From Oreohelix idahoensis (lineage: Eukaryota; Mollusca; Gastropoda; Stylommatophora; Oreohelicidae), in NCBI GenBank assembly GCA_024509875.1, contig JAMPIV010000287.1, positions 372,501 to 436,500 on the forward strand: DNA of 64,000 bases, written 5' to 3'. This document shows, piece by piece, positions 60,902 through 64,000 of the stretch. Each line of letters opens with the position of its first letter. Position 1 is the stretch's first letter. Under the pieces are notes generated by a model. That model ran no database searches. It saw only the letters and a list, made by a program, of their open reading frames with translations, and had not been told where the DNA came from. The position numbers and the translations under genes were made by a program.

Positions 60902-61865
60902 TATATGTGGAACTTTATCCAGTATCTTCAAGTGATTTTTTTAAGTAATTTTTCAAGTCGGTGGACTAAATTTGTTCAAGTGAAGAAACATTTTCAAGAT
61001 GGCGGTGCTGATCGGCTGCAAGTGTGAATACTGAATCTAACCCTAGTCGCTGCATATCTGTTTAATCGTTGTTTCCCTGAGGCAGAAGCTGGACCCACGA
61101 GGATTTTTTTCATAAGACAGATAAGTGAATTTCTTGATTCATACAGTTTGAGTTTTGAAGAATCTCATTTGACAGGGTTCTTTTGTTTATATGTTTTATG
61201 AATATCTGTATCTACATGTTTGTGTGATATGCGGGTTGGTTGGTGGGACCTATGAATTCATTATATCTCATTGACGGTCGTGAATTCGTAGGCGTTCTTT
61301 AGTTTTTGCATCTGATTTTTTCTACTTAAGGGGCCGGCGAACATAGCTGTGTGTTACTGCCTTGAGTGAATTAATCAGATTCATTATTTCTCTAGTTGTG
61401 AAGGTTCTGTAATTTTGTACATTTGTATTTGTGGTCCAGTTCATTGTATTTTATTTGGTTTATTCTTCATTATTGTTTGTAAAATTGTGAACCTCATCTT
61501 GCTATCATTCTTTTATTAGATGTATTATATGTTGTGAAATTGTGCATGTATTGTCATAAGTGTGGTAGAGCCAAAAAGAATTTCATTTTTAATACAGTTC
61601 ATACATTTCTGCCTTGGTTTATTCATTAGTATTTTCTTGGGTTGGCTCTTTCTACTGTTCTCCTGTAATCTTGTTTGTACCTCTAATTTTTTGTGCTCCT
61701 AATATACCATATATAGTTTAATGCAGTTGATTGATATTGAGTGGTGAAATAATTGTTGCTAATATTGCTCACATATTGGAAATATATATTAATTATATTA
61801 TTAATTGACAATTTGGAGTCACATTAATAGTGAATTTTGGCTACCTTGGATTATTTTATCAAGGT
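60902..61865 (+). other. E4 leader
   Basis: Non-coding, AT-rich sequence between Tc1 C and the E4 Gag. No feature could be named. Confidence 0.5.
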
Positions 61866-64000
61866 TGGGTAAGACTGTGGTATAGAGGGTGAAGCTTTAA
61901 GAACCTTTGCATTCAATGAGCATGCAAAGGAAATGAAGAGGTTAGAGGACGTGACAAGAGATCAGACTCATAGATAGAGAGGATAAGAAGAGAGAAGATG
62001 AATTAGCTGAGAAGAAAGGACAGGAAGATTTAGCTCTTGGGGAAAAAAATTGGCACATGCACAAGCTCAAGCAGAATTGGCACATGCTCAAAGAATGGCA
62101 GAAATTGAGATGGAAAAATTAAGAGTTCAACATAAACAGGTTAATCCAGCAGGTGAGGAGGCTGGAAAGAAAGACCATGCTTCTACTTTTAAATTAAATT
62201 TGCCCACATTTAATCCTAATATGGACGATATTTCATGCTTCTTAAATAGACATGAAACATGTTGCCATGAGTTTAAGATTTATAGAGCTACATGACCCAG
62301 CAGATTAATGAGTTTATTAGTTGGTGAAGCTCTTACTGCAGTCTGCACCATGGATGATCATACTAGAAATGATTATGATACCATGAAGGCTTTATTGCTG
62401 AAAAAGTATCAACTGGAGGAACATGATTACAGATGGAAACTGAAATCATTGTTGCTTGATTCAGCCAAGGACTTTGCTGAATTTATTTCATCAATTAGGC
62501 TTTGCTTTTCTAGATGGGTTGATTTGTCAAAAATTGATAAAACGTTTGATGGGCTGGCTGACATAATTTTAAGAGACAAAGTGCTGTCTTCAGTCAGGTT
62601 ACTTTTTGTCCTTTTTGCAACAGAGGAAGCCTGATACGTTGGCTGCTGTAAAAAATCTTGAAAAACAATACCAAATTGCACATCCTGGAAGAATTCTTAG
62701 CAGGACTAATATAAAGGATTCATTGCCAGTGGCATCAGCTATAACCCTGATGTCCAATTCACCTAGACAAAGATCAAATAGCATGGACAGAAATGTTCGA
62801 TTAAATCGAGATAATAATACTGGATCTTTCAGAGGGAGGTTTAATTTTAACAATAAGTCACAACAACCTCAAAGGAATTTCCATTCATAAGTTGATGGAT
62901 ATACACCTCTACAATCATCTTTCAGAACTAGCAAGGATTGGCACAGAGGTGGATATAATTTTCAATCAGAGGCCAAAGGTCATTCTATGGAAACAATGTA
63001 AATAATTACAACAACAGAAGTTCTCAACAGAACAATAACTTTCGACGTTCTAGAAATCCTGAACGTTCCAATGCAGTTGTGCATCAAAGTGATAATAATA
63101 TAGTGCAAAATAACAATGTTGCTGCTCATGCAAATGCATGTAGTGTGGACTTGTCATATAGTGCTAATTGTTCTGAATGTAATTCTTTGTCTCAGCTACA
63201 GGGAGTTCCTAGGCTCCTGTGTGGGCATCCTTTGCCAGTCATGTCCTCTTATGGTGGGACAGGTTCACTGGTATTTAATAGGGGTTTTGTAAACAACCAA
63301 CTTGTTTCAGTGCTCAGGGACACTGGCTGCACTACTGTTGGGTTGCGAAGGTCATTAGTGGATCAATCTGATTGCACAAGCAAAGAAGTCAATTGCATTA
63401 CATTCGGGGGCACAGTTGAATATTATCCAACTGCTGAGGTATTCTTAGATACCCCTTATTTTACTGGAAGGACTCTCGTGTGCCTGTTTCACAAACCAAT
63501 TGCTGGAATAACCCTGAAGAATATCCCTGGACTTCCTGAATGCACTAATGATATTTTAAAATGGGAACAGCAACATTTGCTTATAGCAAATGCAGCAAAT
63601 GCTGTCACTACTAGAGCTCAGTCTCGTGCAGAGTTGCATGAACAGGTCCAGATTGAGGAGATGACAGATGTGATGAATGATGAGAGGGTGACTGATGAGG
63701 TGGTGACTGATGAGGAGATGTCTAATAAGGAGGGGACAGAGGAGAATGATTTACATGTCGAACTTATTGACAAAGAATCATTCATACAGATGAAAAATGA
63801 AGATGATTCATTAAAAAATTGTTTCATGTTGCCAAGTCTGATGATGTGGTGTTTACTAATAATTCTTTACACTGGTATACAATCAAGAATGGGATCGTGA
63901 TTCGGAATTTCCAGGATTCCAAATCAGTAAAAAATTATGGTACCTAATAGTTTCCGCCCATTTGTCTTAGGGCATGCTCATGATGTTAATTGTGCAGGAC
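61866..64000 (+). pseudogene. E4 Gag-protease, E2-like, broken and incomplete
   Basis: Homologous to E2 residues 10-780. The coiled-coil start is damaged by stops (61970-62040). Gag continues as FKLNLPTFNPNMDDISCFLN, then TGA at 62293-62295 where surrounding residues suggest tryptophan. KKYQLEEHDYRWKLKSLLLD follows. A frameshift near 62600 precedes FLQQRKPDTLAAVKNLEKQY, with another between 62890 and 63079. The C-x2-C ... CGHPLP motif of E2 is kept (63170-63240). The protease active site is a D-T-G (RDTGCTTVGLRRSLV). An acidic EEMTDVMNDE region follows and the frame ends at TGA near 63900. Integrase begins in another frame (HAHDVNCAG) at the window end. Confidence 0.85.

Larger units (their letters stand above)
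58866..64000 (+). mobile_element. E4: decayed E2-related retrotransposon, incomplete at window end
   Basis: Partial LTR, primer-binding site, leader and Gag-protease are all of the E2 type, with a Tc1 transposon inserted at 59364-60899. The frame is broken several times. The left end abuts the E3 LTR and the right end leaves the window at the integrase zinc module. Confidence 0.75.

Overview
This window looks like a repeat-dense intergenic block from an invertebrate animal genome. I see no convincing single-copy host gene, rRNA, true tRNA gene or CRISPR array. Nearly everything recognisable is a transposable element or a relic of one: hAT and Tc1 DNA transposons, LINE fragments, two kinds of SINE, a solo LTR and four LTR-retrotransposon lineages. 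The set is typical of metazoans; a mollusc or an arthropod is most plausible. I recall a short motif at 16063-16076 and 57909-57922 as common in mollusc DNA, but I cannot confirm that here.

Layout. 1-4300: old sequence with two related tRNA-like SINE copies and a broken 562-codon gene on the minus strand (1965-3652). 4595-9314: a decayed hAT transposon hit by three later insertions: a LINE fragment (TSD TGACAATTGG) and a SINE (TSD GAATTCCAGTCC) that itself carries a solo LTR (TSD CCGGT). 9315-14100: non-coding, with a duplicated mosaic, a (TA)n tract and a hammerhead-like motif. 14127-15665 and about 19143-20674: two broken Tc1 elements. 15776-18600: a 3'-UTR relic of a retrotransposon, a LINE tail and a 62-bp tandem repeat. 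21376-23018: a tRNA-derived SINE and an uninterrupted copy of the hAT-borne SINE.

24177-58865 is the centre of the window, a Russian doll of LTR retrotransposons. The outer element (E3) is an old Ty3/gypsy copy of standard order GAG-PR-RT-RH-INT. Its LTRs differ at roughly 30 of 870 positions by eye. A LINE (29547-30814) sits in its RNase H domain, and the E1 array (35247-56860, TSD ATATG) sits in its 3' untranslated region. The E1 array reads LTR-internal-LTR-internal-LTR. Its shared middle LTR is split by E2 (42091-51269), a young retrotransposon with an intact 1625-residue Gag-Pol and LTRs that differ at only 3 of about 1034 positions. E2 has the order GAG-PR-INT-RT-RH, with integrase before reverse transcriptase, which is the arrangement known from Gmr1-like Ty3/gypsy elements. 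E1 keeps a remnant of the same order but lacks the integrase core and half of the reverse transcriptase. The second E1 internal region dissolves into about 2.2 kb of almost G-free C/A sequence (about 53900-56162), most likely a sequencing or consensus artefact.

58866-64000 holds a decayed E2-like element (E4) with a Tc1 transposon inserted just after its primer-binding site. The E4 copy runs off the end of the window at the start of integrase.

The window therefore records a stack of insertions whose relative ages can be read: E3 is older than E1, which is older than or close in age to E2. Only E2 looks able to encode a complete set of retrotransposition proteins. E1 copies could only move with proteins supplied by a relative.
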